64,000 nucleotides of DNA from Epiperipatus broadwayi (Eukaryota; Onychophora; Udeonychophora; Euonychophora; Peripatidae). The translations under genes were made by a program, and so were the position numbers. The DNA lies in assembly GCA_028023455.1 (NCBI GenBank), contig JAQFVV010006638.1, forward strand, positions 186,001 through 250,000, given 5' to 3'. The notes beneath the pieces are model-generated. The model did no database searches. It was not told the origin of the DNA and saw only the letters and a program-made list of their open reading frames with translations. Shown here in pieces: positions 17,498-29,189 of the stretch. Position 1 is the first letter of the stretch. Every line of letters begins with the position of its first letter.

Positions 17498-19121
17498 CTG
17501 AAGAAATAGCTTTAGCATCACTCCTATAATAGAGGTGGGTAGACAGACAAAGGTCGCTCCTCTATAGTGTTTTAATTCACTGTGCCATTATTGTCAAGGT
17601 TTATGACGGATAATATTCTAGTTATTTTGATCCTGTGCATCTATTTTCGCTATCCTTGTTTCGTGAATCTGCATCGTCAGAAAGATATATTTTACTGAAA
17701 TAATGAATAAAATAGAACTGAGGGTATGTTATAGTTTAAGTAAGAATAGTTTATTTACTGGAATGTGTTAGAATTCTGTAATTTTAAAAGTGAAAGTACA
17801 AAAATCATAAAGAGAGAAAGAATCATATAATACAGTTTAAAACCAATTTAGAAACGAATATAAGATTTTTAAAAGAGAAATCTAAAACAAAGTTTTTTTT
17901 TTTAAAGTGATAATAAAATTTGAATATTTTTATAATAATATTTAAAATATAAATATTGCATGTTTGTTAAGAAAATAATTCAATAATGTGTAATAGACAC
18001 ATATATTTGTGCATGGTGTGTTAATAATTATAATTACCATCCGAAGCAAGGTTTGAATGAGTATATTAGATTAATAAGCATTGTATAGTGAACAATAAAC
18101 GTAATATCAAATGTAGAAGAATGTTTTTGAATCTGTAGGATTCCATATAACTAATATAAAATTAGAGTTTTATGATTTTGTAGAATGTTTACTACGAATG
18201 TAATTTTATAAAAATATAATTTTAAAAAAATAGTAGGGATACAAAGTATTAGTGATAATTATAAATAAATACATTTTGTAACAAGTTAAACTAAAATAAG
18301 AAATCCAATAATAATAATACTGTACTTTCTTAAGTATTTAAAAGAAAAGAATTACCTAGAAAAATAAGGAGAAGTTTAATTTTCATTTTATAAACTAGTA
18401 AAATAATTTTGTGATAGGAGAGTAAGGATATCCAATGTACATAATGTAAAATAGTGTTATTTGTTTATGTTATTAATAAACTTTGTTGTAAATTTATTAT
18501 AAAGCTTTGTGTCTTCGTTATTATTTCTCCACATGGATGCATGATATCACAATACACATTTATAATGGAAACAGACATATAGTTTTTGCACAAAATAGGT
18601 AAACATAAAAGTGTTATAATAGTTTGAAAATTTATTTGTATGATAAAATTAAAAGATCATAATTATATTATTTATTGGTCATAAGTTGGTTGCCACAATA
18701 TTAAAATAAATTATATGCTAATGTTGCCACACGTATTTTGTTGTCGGATTATTAAAATACTGCCACGTACGTAATTATTTATTTCATTTAGGAAGTAGTA
18801 AGATTATATTATACCATTGTTGTTATTAATATTATTTATTATTGTTAGTTACTACGTAGTGAATTGATGACATAAAATTCCCTTTTCATAGTTTACTACC
18901 GTAATTTTTAAATCAGAATACAATTTATGAACCTGAGATTTTATTTTATTTTACTTATTCTATTTATTTACTTAATCTTATTTAATTGAGCTAGATTATT
19001 ATTACAAAGAATATTAATACATGATTATTATTTTAATCGTAGTGAAAAGAGCTTAGAAAGTCGTAAGAATACTATAAGTTAGTTATTTAGTATAGTAAAA
19101 GGGGGAATAGTGTTCTTATGC

Positions 19122-19156
19122 CATTGAGATAGTATCATGTGGATAATATCTCAATG
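19122..19156 (+). other. conserved hairpin near the 3' end of the LTR
   Basis: CATTGAGATA pairs with TATCTCAATG and an inner TATC pairs with GATA, giving about 14 bp around a short loop. It is repeated at 26780-26814 in the 3' LTR and, with a different interior, at 2575-2610. It lies ~230 bp before the LTR end, a place where R/U5 RNA structures involved in polyadenylation or packaging would be expected. Confidence 0.55.
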
Positions 19157-19387
19157 TAGTCTGTCTCGTTCCCCGTGTCGTCACTCCATGTCTCATGAAA
19201 ATAATAAATATTTATTAATTCATTTACAAATATAATTGTACTTGTATTTTAAAAGATTAGAACCAGTAATCATTTTTAATTAATGTTGGATATTTCATTT
19301 GGTAAACTGAGCTAGAACCCGGAATATATTTTAAACACTATATAAATTTTATGGGGAGGACGAGGACGGAGGAGGAGGGCAGATTGT

Positions 19388-19405
19388 GTTCGCCCAACGT
19401 GTTGC
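19388..19405 (+). other. primer-binding site (tRNA-Lys-like), Element 1
   Basis: TGTTCGCCCAACGTGTTGC begins six bases after the LTR end. It shares the uninterrupted core CGCCCAACGTG with the classical tRNA-Lys primer-binding site TGGCGCCCAACGTGGGGC of many metazoan retroelements. The position directly inside the 5' LTR supports it. The imperfect ends weaken the exact tRNA assignment. Confidence 0.65.
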
Positions 19406-20036
19406 ACGATGTGTAGTTGGAACTACAATCGATAGGTTAGATTCAACTAACAAGGTTAAATTTTGCTTTTCCAATAAGATTGCACAATGTGTAGTGGAAT
19501 TATATATAGTTTAGTATTTAAATTTGTTCATGTAAATCGGAGATTGTCAATAGACATATTTTATAGAAGTAGATAATTTCATATTTGATTATAGAAATAA
19601 TATTTATTATTAAAATAATTTTAATTTTATGTGGTAGATAATCTGATTGTTTAAAAAACGTACTATGCTGTAGTGGATCAATTGACAAATAAAAATTTAA
19701 AATATGCATATGTGGCTAACGATTATTGGTATTTAATATGACCATGTCAATTATTGAAGTATTATTAAAAAATAAATTTGAAAGTGTTTTAGTTTGTGCA
19801 AAGTATTTGTGAATCATGCATGTGGGAAATGACGTTATGACACGTATAATTTAATTGTTATTATTATTATAATTAGTTAAATAGTAGAATGTATAGAAGG
19901 TATTGTCTATATTTATTGTGGGTGATGGTTGGAGGAGATAAAAGAACTGGTAAGAAACTATTTTATGAAAAGTTAATAGTAAAATCTTATTGCGATATAA
20001 AATTTTGAGAAAAAAAAAATATTATAAAGAAAAAAA
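19406..20036 (+). other. untranslated leader of Element 1
   Basis: 630 bp between the primer-binding site and gag without a substantial reading frame. It includes a second GCACRATGTGTAGTKGRA block (about 19404 and 19483) and a purine-rich end with two A-tracts just before the gag ATG. Confidence 0.5.
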
Positions 20037-22238
20037 ATGGATAATCAAGATAATAGTTCAGTAGAGGAAATATCTGAATTCATTGTGGATAGTAGTTGTG
20101 AGGAGGAAAAGGAAGTAGAAGAGACCATTAGTCTAGAAACAATTACAAATATTGTACAAATTGCAGATGATGAAATAAAAGGAGAAGAAAAGATTAAGGA
20201 ATTAAAAATAGAGGAAGAGGAAGTAGTCTCACATAAAAGAGATGTAGATATCTTCTCATTGTCTCAAATAGCACTGATGATGAAAGAAATTAATAAGAAT
20301 ATAAATAGAAATAGAGAAGAGTGTAATATAAAATTTGAATATCTCAATGAAAATAATAGAAAATATAGAGAAGAGATTCAAGAAGATAATAGAAAAAATA
20401 GAGAAGAGATTCAAGAAAATATAAATAGAAATAGGGAAGAATATCTCAATGAAAATAATAGAAAATATAGAGAAGAGAGTAATATAAAATTTGAATCTCT
20501 CCATGAAACTATGAGTAAAAATAGTAATGAAATCAAAGCATGTATCGACTGTATGAATACAAAACTCAATGATACTTGTAAGACTATGGAAGACTTTAAA
20601 GAGGAAACACATAGTAAATTTAATGGCTTGGAATCAAGATTGGATAATAGTGAAAAAACTATTAGTTCTTTAAGAGATGAAATAGAACAAATAGATTATA
20701 ATAATCAGGAATTGCTTAAGACTAAGTTTATAGAATTTTCTGAAATTGCTATAAAGGGTATAAACAAACAAATAGAGGATTCTATTAGTCAATGCCGGAC
20801 CAATAATAGACAGTTAAAGCAGGAGTTTGACAATAATAAAGTAGATATTAAGAATGAAATATGTGAAATAAAGGAAGAGATAATGCAGAGTAAAATAAAG
20901 ATGAAAGATGAAATGGAGAGAGAGTTAGTGGATAAATTTAATGATTTAGTAGTACAAAATAGGAGAGATATAAAAGAAGAAATAGAAGAAGGTTTAATGG
21001 GAAAATTAGAGGATTTTAATATTAGAAAGGAAGATGATCAGAATTACAGGTCCAAAATAGGTGAGAATTTAAAGCGCTTACAAAGAGACGTAAAAGAACA
21101 AGTAATGCAAGTAGAGAGAAATAGCAATGAGTATAGGGAAGCTATAGATCAAAACTTAGATAGGTTTAGACAGGAACAAAAGATATACCTAGATCAAGTG
21201 ATTGGACAGGTAAATTTGGAAGGAAAATTTCAACAGGTATACGAACAAATAGAAGAGATAAAATCCAGTAGCAATCAAACTTTAGTATTAGGTAAAGTAA
21301 AAGCATCATATAGTAAAGATGAAGAATATAAAAGTCCATTTCCAACAGATAAAATAGAGTATTTAAGAAAAGAGGGAGATAGTCAAATAGAATCTGATAG
21401 TAATAAAGAAATAGATAGCCGAATAATTAAAGGTAATACTAATTGTGATGGAGGAACAAATAACTCTATGGCATTACGCTTTATGAGGATCAAACCATTT
21501 AGAGGTGACTATGCTGAAAATCCATATGAGTTTCTAAATAGTTTAGATGAGCTATTTTCAATATGTGCTTTAACTGAAAGGGAAAAATTGGCCATCTGTA
21601 GTAATCACTTAGGTGGTACTGCCAAAGATTGGTGGCATTCACTTTTTGAAAAGCCAAATACCTATGGTGACTTTAGATGTTTAATAACAGGTAGTTTCTG
21701 GAATGCTGACAAGCAGGATAGCATTAGATTCCAGATAACTCAGGAAAAATATCAACCGAATAAAGGTAGGTATAATAGTTTCTTTAGGAGTCAGGCTATT
21801 CGATTAAAAACACTAACAGCATGTCCATTATCTGAGGGACAGATAGTAAGGATAATACAACACAATTTGCCCAGAAATGTGGAGCAACTATTAATTGCAG
21901 CGGACCGTTATTCTATAGAAGAGGTGTCAGAAGTATTAGATGCATTAGAAAATGCAGAAACATCTATAGATAATAGATTTAAAAATAATAGAGACAGGAA
22001 TAACTATCCATTGTCTAATATCAATGTTGACTATAATAATCAAAGGCATCAAACAGGCTTTAAAAGAAGATATAGTTCTAGTGATAGAAATAGGGTATAT
22101 CCATATGCTAAGAAAGCTGTTAGATTTGACAGGTCTAGAAGTAGGGTAGAGTTGCAAAATAACCAACCCTCTACTAGTGGTATTACCACTATTTTAAAGA
22201 AACCCAATACAAAAACAAGTGAGAAAAAGTTAAGTTAG
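20037..22238 (+). CDS. Gag-like capsid protein of Element 1 (733 aa)
   Basis: Predicted structural protein of an LTR retrotransposon, expected to assemble into cytoplasmic capsid-like particles around element RNA. Residues 1-75 are acidic. About 80-450 form a long charged coiled coil with repeated blocks around NRKNREEIQE and NRNREE near residues 82-150. Residues ~480-650 are a retrotransposon Gag core related to Ty3/Gypsy capsids: the tryptophan pair in AKDWWHSL (W532-W533), a FW..DKQ segment, Y..FFR.QAIRLKTLTA, and IIQHNLP (609-612). The tail, ~655-733, is Arg/Lys/Ser-rich with no CCHC zinc knuckle, so RNA binding would rest on basic residues. The ATG follows AAAAAA, a good animal start context. 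No pol frame overlaps or follows. The core aligns with the 57088 and 33-34 kb proteins, most strongly around WW and HNLP. The coiled coil is unusually long for Gag. Confidence 0.9.
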   Translation: MDNQDNSSVEEISEFIVDSSCEEEKEVEETISLETITNIVQIADDEIKGEEKIKELKIEEEEVVSHKRDVDIFSLSQIALMMKEINKNINRNREECNIKFEYLNENNRKYREEIQEDNRKNREEIQENINRNREEYLNENNRKYREESNIKFESLHETMSKNSNEIKACIDCMNTKLNDTCKTMEDFKEETHSKFNGLESRLDNSEKTISSLRDEIEQIDYNNQELLKTKFIEFSEIAIKGINKQIEDSISQCRTNNRQLKQEFDNNKVDIKNEICEIKEEIMQSKIKMKDEMERELVDKFNDLVVQNRRDIKEEIEEGLMGKLEDFNIRKEDDQNYRSKIGENLKRLQRDVKEQVMQVERNSNEYREAIDQNLDRFRQEQKIYLDQVIGQVNLEGKFQQVYEQIEEIKSSSNQTLVLGKVKASYSKDEEYKSPFPTDKIEYLRKEGDSQIESDSNKEIDSRIIKGNTNCDGGTNNSMALRFMRIKPFRGDYAENPYEFLNSLDELFSICALTEREKLAICSNHLGGTAKDWWHSLFEKPNTYGDFRCLITGSFWNADKQDSIRFQITQEKYQPNKGRYNSFFRSQAIRLKTLTACPLSEGQIVRIIQHNLPRNVEQLLIAADRYSIEEVSEVLDALENAETSIDNRFKNNRDRNNYPLSNINVDYNNQRHQTGFKRRYSSSDRNRVYPYAKKAVRFDRSRSRVELQNNQPSTSGITTILKKPNTKTSEKKLS

Positions 22239-22463
22239 AAGTTTAATCCCATACCCATCAGAAGTGTAGAAAATTTTTTATAAGTAGTAAGAATTCAAAG
22301 TTAAGTTTAATGTCCAGATAGTATATAAATTTGTATAACAAACAGTGTATTTTATTGTATTAAGTAGTATCAGATGGAATTTGGTTGTAGCAGATAGTAA
22401 ATGAAGAGTATTAATGAATAAAGTAGGTATTAAACTAGATATTTAATTTAAAATTTTTTATTC
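22239..22463 (+). other. 3' untranslated part of Element 1 interior
   Basis: About 225 bp of AT-rich sequence between the gag stop and the polypurine tract. No frame, and no trace of protease or reverse transcriptase. Confidence 0.6.
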
Positions 22464-22477
22464 GAAGGGGGAAGTTA
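22464..22477 (+). other. polypurine tract, Element 1
   Basis: GAAGGGGGAAGTTA directly abuts the TGTGCCC start of the 3' LTR. This is the usual site for priming plus-strand DNA synthesis. Confidence 0.8.
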
Positions 22478-25400
22478 TGTGCCCTTGTCTGTAGGTCATA
22501 ATAAGGTAGAAAGGTCAATTACTAAAAAATTTTAAATTTTAAGTTATATCTGTATGATATATAAATAATAGTAGGACAATTATATTTTATAGTACAATTT
22601 AAAGCTGAAAATACTTGGTATATAACAGTGTAATAAATTATTTTAAAAGAAAACAGTTAAATAAAGCTTAAATGTATCATTGCTTATGGTTGTAAAAGCT
22701 GGCCATATAAAATAATACAGCTATAAATAGTTAAAAGTATATTAATAATTTGAATATAATATTTTAAAACTAATAAATTAAATAAATGCTATATGCAATG
22801 ATATAATTGTATTTAAAAATCAAAATTAATAGAATATATTTTATTAATAGACTGTGGGATGATGAGAATTGTATTTAGTTCTACAAGTTTAAAATTATTT
22901 TCCAAATTTTTTATAAAAATATATTAGTTTTGGTTATTTAGACCGAGACGTAAATAAAAAATCATTTGATAAAATTAGTAAACACGTGACTGTATATTAT
23001 ATACCTTCACACACACGCTTGTTAAAATAATAATAAAGTTTGTGAATATGAAACTAAATATAATTGCCATCGATCCTTAAAGTGAAAGTTTAAATGTTAA
23101 ATGTTATTTTAATAATTATTTTAAAGTTTAAATAATTTTTGTAAAAGTATAATTGAAGTTAAAAATACTAGTCTAAATAATATTTGAGACATTACGTCAT
23201 CAATTCTTCATTTTAAAAGTCTATTCTGTTATAAAACTAAAATGGATAAATTTGTTCGCGCTAAAATAAAGTTATTAACCAATCAACGGGGGTAAATTAG
23301 CAGACAAAATATAGGAATTATACAGAGCAGGAGAAGTAATGTGTAAGTGAAAGAGAAAGTAACACATTTTTGTAGCTGATAACACCGTAGCTGGAAAAGT
23401 AATATAAATTTAAAATTTTGTATTTATTTAAAAGTTCTTCTGTAACATATAATATATTTTGACTGTATCGATATGAATTGCTAATTTTAAAAGTTATCTT
23501 ACCAGGGAAATTTATTCGAATTTAACCAAAAACCTACAGTAGAGATGGAAGTACAAGGGAAAATATCTAAATTTATTACCGAAGGAAAAATATTTGGAAA
23601 TTGTCTTAATACAGCTTTATTTATGCTCAACCAGAAACTGATTGTTATAACTCAGAGAAAGATAATTGGGACGCTATATGAAAATTTAAAAGAGAAGTTA
23701 CATGCCGTCAGGAAAAAATTATGACGCAAAATTTATAAGGCTACTTTAAAGTTATGTTATTCTTCTCTATGGAAAAATTTAATCTGCGTTTTATTATAAA
23801 GAAAATAATGATAAAGAAAGAATGTTTATCTTTTAAAGGAAAAACATTATTAAAAATATAGTACAAGAATTTCAAGATAAAGAAAAAGCAATAGAACAAT
23901 ATGAAAGTGCTATTATGTATTTATAGAAAAGGAACGGAAAACTTTATCTAATTAAAAAATATTACAAAGTAATCAACGAAAGAAATGCTGGAGCTTAAAA
24001 GAAATATAAAATTAAATTACTTAGTGAAAATGGATCCATGAAGACAGAAAATTTTATTGAAGATTTAAATAAAAGTACGTACAAGATGCATCGGGGAAAA
24101 AGTCGCGCGGGAAATATTAGCAGACAATAGTAAAAGAGAATGCCATGAATTGATAATTATATACAATATTACGAAAACCAAGGATTGTAGTCTATGAAGA
24201 TTTATTAAACAGAGCTATTGTTTTACTTTAAAATAGAACATTAAGTGACTAAAAGAAGAAATAAAATATTTTTTTTTTTTTAGCTTAAATAGGTTCAAGA
24301 AAGTCTGTTGAAGAAGTATCGTAAATATAATTTAAATTTTTTTTATTGATTGTATTTAAAATATAAAATGCTATATTAGATTAGGGAAAACATATAAACA
24401 TAAATTTAATAATAATGAGATTTAAATATAATAGCTTAATAGAATGATAGAAATATTGTTTTAAAAATAAAAAGTATGTATGGAAGTTTTAATATCTACA
24501 AGAATTAATGGAATGGTGAAGCCTACAGAACACGATCGAGAAAATCAAGATCGTTTTGGCAATTTTGGTATTTATTCATAATGCATAATGTATTTTTTTC
24601 AGATCATCTATTAATTGAGAATGATGTGTGAAAGTTTTAAACTTATAAGTACACATTTTATACAACATTAAAACATATTCGGAGATAAGAATAATTTTAA
24701 AATATGCATGCAATGAGTTATTTCAAGTATAATTAATAGTATAAGTTGTCAAAACAATTGTGTGATTCTTTTGAACTTTCGTGTAACAAAGTATTAGATA
24801 TTTTAAAATAGTTTGTATATGATAAATATACGAGAACAGTAGTAAAAGATTTTCTTAGAGAACAGCTGTATAGTTTTGAAATAAAATGAATTTTATTATT
24901 GTTAGAAATGTAGATAAGAATTTGTCGATGTACTGTATAGAAAAATCTAGAGAAATAAGATCGGATAGTGACTTGGAAGTACTAGTGTAGAGGAAACCAA
25001 GATGATGTTTTGCTAAGAAATAAGAAAATCAAGTATTTGGATCATAGTTAGATTGTGTGATTTCAGTATAGCTAACTAAGTCCTATCACTGAACACATAT
25101 ATTTTGGGCAGTGTCTTTACGTATCTTTTAAACTCTTTGATGTTATATAAAGCTGAAGAAATAGCTTTAGCATCACTCCTATAATAGAGGTGGGTAGACA
25201 GACAAAGGTCGCTCCTCTATAGTGTTTTAATTCACTGTGCCATTATTGTCAAGGTTTATGACGGATAATATTCTAGTTATTTTGATCCTGTGCATCTATT
25301 TTCGCTATCCTTGTTTCGTGAATCTGCATCGTCAGAAATATATATTTTACAGAAATAATGAATAAAATAGAACTGAGGGTATGTTATAGTTTAAGTAAGA

Positions 25401-27035
25401 ATAGTTTATTTACTGGAATGTGTTAGAATTCTGTAATTTTAAAAGTGAAAGTACAAAAATCATAAAGAGAGAAAGAATCATATAATACAGTTTAAAACCA
25501 ATTTAGAAACGAATATAAGATTTTTAAAAGAGAAATCTAAAACAAAGTTTTTTTTTTAAAGTGATAATAAAATTTGAATATTTTTATAATAATATTTAAA
25601 ATATAAATATTGCATGTTTGTTAAGAAAATAATTCAATAATGTGTAATAGACACATATATTTGTGCATGGTGTGTTAATAATTATAATTACCATCCGAAG
25701 CAAGGTTTGAATGAGTATATTAGATTAATAAGCATTGTATAGTGAACAATAAACGTAATATCAAATGTAGAAGAATGTTTTTGAATCTGTAGGATTCCAT
25801 ATAACTGATATAAAATTAGAGTTTTATGATTTTGTAGAATGTTTACTACGAATGTAATTTTATAAAAATATAATTTTAAAAAAATAGTAGGGATACAAAG
25901 TATTAGTGATAATTATAAATAAATACATTTTGTAACAAGTTAAACTAAAATAAGAAATCCAATAATAATAATACTGTACTTTCTTAAGTATTTAAAAGAA
26001 AAGAATTAACTAGAAAAATAAGGAGAAGTTTAATTTTCATTTTATAAACTAGTAAAATAATTTTGTGATAGGAGAGTAAGGATATCCAATGTACATAATG
26101 TAAAATAGTGTTATTTGTTTATGTTATTAATAAACTTTGTTGTAAATTTATTATAAAGCTTTGTGTCTTCGTTATTATTTCTCCACATGGATGCATGATA
26201 TCACAATACACATTTATAATGGAAACAGACATATAGTTTTTGCACAAAATAGGTAAACATAAAAGTGTTATAATAGTTTGAAAATTTATTTGTATGATAA
26301 AATTAAAAGATCATAATTATATTATTTATTGGTCATAATTTGGTTGCCACAATATTAAAATAAATTATATGCTAATGTTGCCACACGTATTTTGTTGTCG
26401 GATTATTATAATACTGCCACGTACGTAATTATTTATTTCATTTAGGAAGTAATAAGATTATATTATACTATTGTTGTTATTATTATTATTTATTATTGTT
26501 AGTTACTACGTAGTGAATTGATGACATAAAATTCCCTTTTCATAGTTTACTACCGTAATTTTTAAATCAGTTAGAATACAATTTATGAACCTGAGATTTG
26601 ATTTTATTTTACTTATTCTATTTATTTACTTAATCTTATTTAACTGAGCTTGATTATTATTACAAAGAATATTAATACATGATTATTATTTTAATCGTAG
26701 TGAAAAGAGCTTAGAAAGTCGTAAGAATACTATAAGTTAGTTTTTTAGTATAGTAAAAGGGGGAATAGTGTTCTTATGCCATTGAGATAGTATCATGTGG
26801 ATAATATCTCAATGTAGTCTGTCTCGTTCCCCGTGTCGTCACTCCATGTCTCATGAAAATAATAAATATTTATTAATTCATTTACAAATATAATTGTACT
26901 TGTATTTTAAAAGATTAGAACCAGTAATCATTTTTAATTAATGTTGGATATTTCATTTGGCAAACTGAGCTAGAACCCGGAATTATAAACACTATATAAA
27001 TTTTATGGGGAGGACGTGGATGGAGGAGGAGGGCA
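22478..27035 (+). repeat. 3' LTR of Element 1
   Basis: 4558 bp, co-linear with 14877-19381, and keeping the ~55 bp near 23736-23790 that the 5' LTR lost. It ends AGGGCA, followed by GA and a TA run. Differences from the 5' LTR are scattered substitutions and small indels. Confidence 0.93.
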
Positions 27036-27164
27036 GAATATATATATATATATGGAAAAATTTAGTATTTGAAGTTTGCTACTTATAATTACTGTATTTA
27101 AATGTTCTCTAATTAAATAAATATAAATGGAAATATTTCTGCCTAAATGGCCATTAAAATACCA
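27036..27164. other. right flank of Element 1
   Basis: A short TA run (about 27038-27053), then non-coding sequence up to the trinucleotide tract. Confidence 0.6.
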
Positions 27165-27942
<778 letters not shown>

Positions 27943-28038
27943 GATCAATAGATGGAGCTTTACCAAGACCTCCAAACAAGCATATTTGTTTACATAAACA
28001 TCAGAGTCAATATTCACTGTCTCTTTCATTTTGCTCCA

Positions 28039-28074
28039 CCCTCAGTTCAGCTGATTTTCTCTCATCAGTGAGGG
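28039..28074 (-). ncRNA. broken hammerhead, unit A
   Basis: On the minus strand CCCTCA-CTGATGA-GAGA is followed at once by AAATCAGCTGAA-CTGAGGG. The 11 bases holding TTGAAA are missing. Stem I is intact but the catalytic GAAA is gone, so this copy should not cleave. Confidence 0.6.
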
Positions 28075-28440
28075 ATAGAAGTTAGAAACTAGACCTAAAT
28101 ATTAACTCCAAGCATTTATGCAAAACGTTTCTATCAGTTTGCAAGCATGATTTTTTAGACACCTAAATATCTTCAAACTCAGCCTATCAAACTAGATAGC
28201 TATATGGGTCTGATATCAGTTCAGATTCTCCACATAGTAAAAGCTTCTGCAATCTATATCATTGCAAGAAAACTTTAAAGGTACATTTATGAAAAACAAA
28301 AACAAGTTTTATATACGTAAAAACCTGCTATCACTTGTATTAATGATCAATAGATGGAGCTTTACCAAGACCTCCAAACAAGCGTATTTGTTTACATAAA
28401 CATCAGAGTCAATATTCACTGTCTCTTTCATTTTGCTCCA

Positions 28441-28476
28441 CCCTCAGATCAGCTGATTTGCTCTCATCAGTGAGGG
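28441..28476 (-). ncRNA. broken hammerhead, unit B
   Basis: Same 11-base loss as unit A. The intact form has AAATCAGCT-TG-AAATCAGCT, and one nine-base repeat plus TG is deleted, removing GAAA. Stem I (CCCTCA/TGAGGG) and stem II's GAGC remain. This is a textbook slippage deletion. Confidence 0.6.
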
Positions 28477-28568
28477 ATAGAAGTTAGAAACTAGGCCTAA
28501 ATATTATCAGCTGATCTGAGGGTGGAGCAAAATGAAAGAGACAGTGAATATTGACTTCTAGTTTCTAA

Positions 28569-28627
28569 CTTCTATCCCTCACTGATGAAAGCAAATCAGC
28601 TTGAAATCAGCTGATCTGAGAGTGGAG
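28569..28627 (+). ncRNA. type I hammerhead ribozyme, unit D
   Basis: All core parts are in order: stem I strand CCCTCA (28576-28581), CTGATGA (28582-28588), stem II AAGC/GCTT with six-base loop AAATCA (perfect 4 bp), GAAA (28603-28606), stem III ATC/GAT closed by AGCT, cleavage base C17 at 28616, then TGAGAG, which pairs with CCCTCA with one mismatch. A distal CTTC/GGAG helix across a small internal loop extends stem I, as in natural type I ribozymes whose stem I loop touches loop II. Predicted to self-cleave after C28616. It is the best-preserved copy in the window. Confidence 0.8.
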
Positions 28628-28982
28628 CAAAATGAAAGAGACAGTGAATATTGACTCTGACATTTATGTAAACAAATATGCTTGTTTGGAGGTCTTGGTA
28701 AAGTTCCATCTATTGATCATTAATACAAGCGATAGCAGGTTTTTATGTATATAAAACTTGTTTTTGTTTTTCATAAATGTACCTTTAAAGTTTTCTTGCA
28801 ATGATATAGATTGCAGAAGCTTTCACTATGTGGAGAATCTGAACTGATATCAGACCCATATAGCTATCTAGTTTGATAGGCTGAGTTTGAAGACATTTAG
28901 GTGTCTAAAAAATTCATGCTTGCAAACTGATAGAAACGTTTTGCATAAACGCTTGGAGTTAATATTTAGGTCTAGTTTCTAA

Positions 28983-29040
28983 CTTCTATCCCTCACTGAT
29001 GAGAGCAAATCAGCTTGAAATCAGCTGATCTGACGTGGAG
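28983..29040 (+). ncRNA. type I hammerhead ribozyme, unit E (weakened stem I)
   Basis: CCCTCA (28990-28995), CTGATGA (28996-29002), stem II GAGC/GCTT, GAAA (29017-29020), stem III ATC/GAT and C17 at 29030 are all present. The 3' strand of stem I reads TGACGTGG instead of TGAGGGTGG, leaving only three or four secure pairs next to the core. Cleavage is likely weaker than in unit D. Confidence 0.7.
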
Positions 29041-29189
29041 CAAAATGAAAGAGACAGTGAATATTGACTCTGACGTTTATGTAAACAAATATGCTTGTTT
29101 GGAGATCTTGGTAATGCTCCATCTATTGATCATTAATACAAGTGATAGCAGGTTTTTACATATATAAAACTTGTTTTTGTTTTTCATAT

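Larger units (their letters stand above)
14877..19381 (+). repeat. 5' LTR of Element 1
   Basis: 4505 bp, starting TGTGCCC at the TA run and ending AGGGCA before the primer-binding site. Compared with the 3' LTR it lacks about 55 bp near 16132, lost between two AAATTT-type microhomologies. It contains a TATATAAAG box, a conserved terminal hairpin, and AATAAA at about 19203. Confidence 0.93.
14877..27035 (+). mobile_element. Element 1: Gag-only LTR retrotransposon with giant LTRs
   Basis: A complete element of about 12.16 kb. Two direct repeats of 4.5 kb, differing by eye at only a few dozen positions plus one ~55-bp indel, flank a 3.1-kb interior. The interior has a tRNA-Lys-like primer-binding site, a single 733-codon gag, and a polypurine tract directly before the 3' LTR. 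No protease, reverse transcriptase, RNase H or integrase frame exists in any frame of the interior. LTRs begin TGTGCCCT and end AGGGCA. Both outer flanks are TA repeats, so a target-site duplication cannot be resolved. About three-quarters of the element is LTR. Its layout matches LARD or TR-GAG elements of plants. High LTR similarity implies recent insertion, using enzymes supplied in trans. Confidence 0.93.
27943..29185. mobile_element. retrozyme-like hammerhead array 1 (~402-414-bp units, partly inverted)
   Basis: Two direct units start at 27943 and 28345 (GATCAATAGATGGAGC). The second breaks off near 28505. An inverted fragment (28506-28552) and two inverted units then follow, reading the other way to 29185. 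In the inverted orientation each unit holds CCCTCACTGATGA and the rest of a type I hammerhead. Units share GATAGCTATATGGGTCTGA with array 2. Both outer edges lie in short TA runs (27931-27942, 29165-29182). Tandem ~400-bp monomers with type I hammerheads are the hallmark of metazoan retrozymes, which move as self-cleaved, circularised RNA copied by another element's reverse transcriptase. No coding frame is present, as expected. Confidence 0.75.

Noticed and set aside
20256-20612. 118-codon minus-strand frame opposite gag
   Set aside because: It is the shadow of the repetitive coiled-coil codons of the Element 1 gag.
27943-29185. CRISPR array
   Set aside because: Repeats are ~400 bp, partly inverted and without spacers, in eukaryotic-type DNA.
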